Assembly (NCBI RefSeq): GCF_002236115.1
Contig: NZ_NIWT01000003.1
Location: 310,001-374,000 of the forward strand
DNA from: Pseudomonas jessenii
GTDB lineage: Bacteria; Pseudomonadota; Gammaproteobacteria; Pseudomonadales; Pseudomonadaceae
Reading direction: 5' to 3'
DNA length: 64,000 nucleotides
Both the position numbers and the translations under genes were made by a program. Of this stretch, positions 63,955 to 64,000 are shown piece after piece. The first letter of the stretch is position 1. Every line of letters begins with the position of its first letter. A model generated the notes under the pieces. It made no database searches, was not told the origin of the DNA, and saw nothing but the letters and a program-made list of their open reading frames with translations.

Positions 63955-64000
63955 AGGCGAACTCCACTCCCAGCAGCGGGGCACGCCGGAAGGATCAATC

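Overview
The window is chromosomal DNA of a fluorescent pseudomonad (Pseudomonas fluorescens group). Supporting signs are an oprH-phoP-phoQ operon, gacS of exactly 917 codons flanked by ldhA on one side and a pirRS-like pair, cysM, rlmD, relA and mazG on the other, amrZ, and many copies of the short GTGGGAGC...GCGAT inverted repeat (REP) common in this group. Almost every gene has a clear housekeeping or signalling homologue; only the stretch from about 55.1 to 60.9 kb looks accessory.

Layout. 1-5.4 kb: a periplasmic binding-like protein coupled to a hybrid sensor kinase (PA1611-type), then fabA-fabB for unsaturated fatty acids. 5.4-6.4 kb: an orphan nitrilase-fold protein. 6.5-19 kb: a DUF2058 protein, mazG, relA, rlmD, cysM, a two-component pair resembling PirSR but without a receptor gene, gacS and ldhA. 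19-25.3 kb: small enzymes (META-domain lipoprotein, thioredoxin-like lipoprotein, ArsC-like, WrbA, DUF2069, a glycosylase, TtcA, a Yip1-type protein, SprT-like). 25.4-34.2 kb: CaiB-type CoA transferase, dctA with a sigma-54 promoter and twin upstream activator sites, an AraC regulator, a LysM deacetylase, oprH-phoPQ under four tandem PhoP half-sites, and a phosphopantetheinyl transferase. 34.2-40.2 kb: an RstAB-like pair and nrdA with NrdR-like and DnaA boxes. 40.3-48.2 kb: flagellar and chemotaxis genes flgBCDE, cheR, cheV and flgA, flgM, flgN, flgZ, with recognisable sigma-54 and sigma-28 promoters. 48.2-55 kb: an MFS transporter, a glutamine-synthetase-like ligase, a kinase/receiver-TPR pair and a LuxR-type regulator with a degenerate receiver. 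60.9-64 kb: tRNA-Arg(CCT), two small exported or membrane proteins, amrZ and mgtE.

The accessory segment holds a vWA protein, a PP2C phosphatase and a protein kinase with helix-hairpin-helix and topoisomerase-type zinc-ribbon modules. This is the TerY-P triad architecture, tied to stress and phage-defence islands. A divergent 333-residue protein that I do not recognise (motif HHFHLG) lies beside it, and the block abuts the 3' end of tRNA-Arg(CCT), a usual island insertion point. No integrase is visible. This is the most likely place for a little-described system.

Many genes act on motility, surface lifestyle and envelope physiology: GacS and the PA1611-type sensor (Gac/Rsm-RetS network in relatives), AmrZ, FlgZ (c-di-GMP flagellar brake), the early and middle flagellar genes, and PhoPQ. 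Coordinates use my chosen starts, which in many cases lie inside longer open frames. Regulatory sites are by-eye matches and have not been scored computationally.
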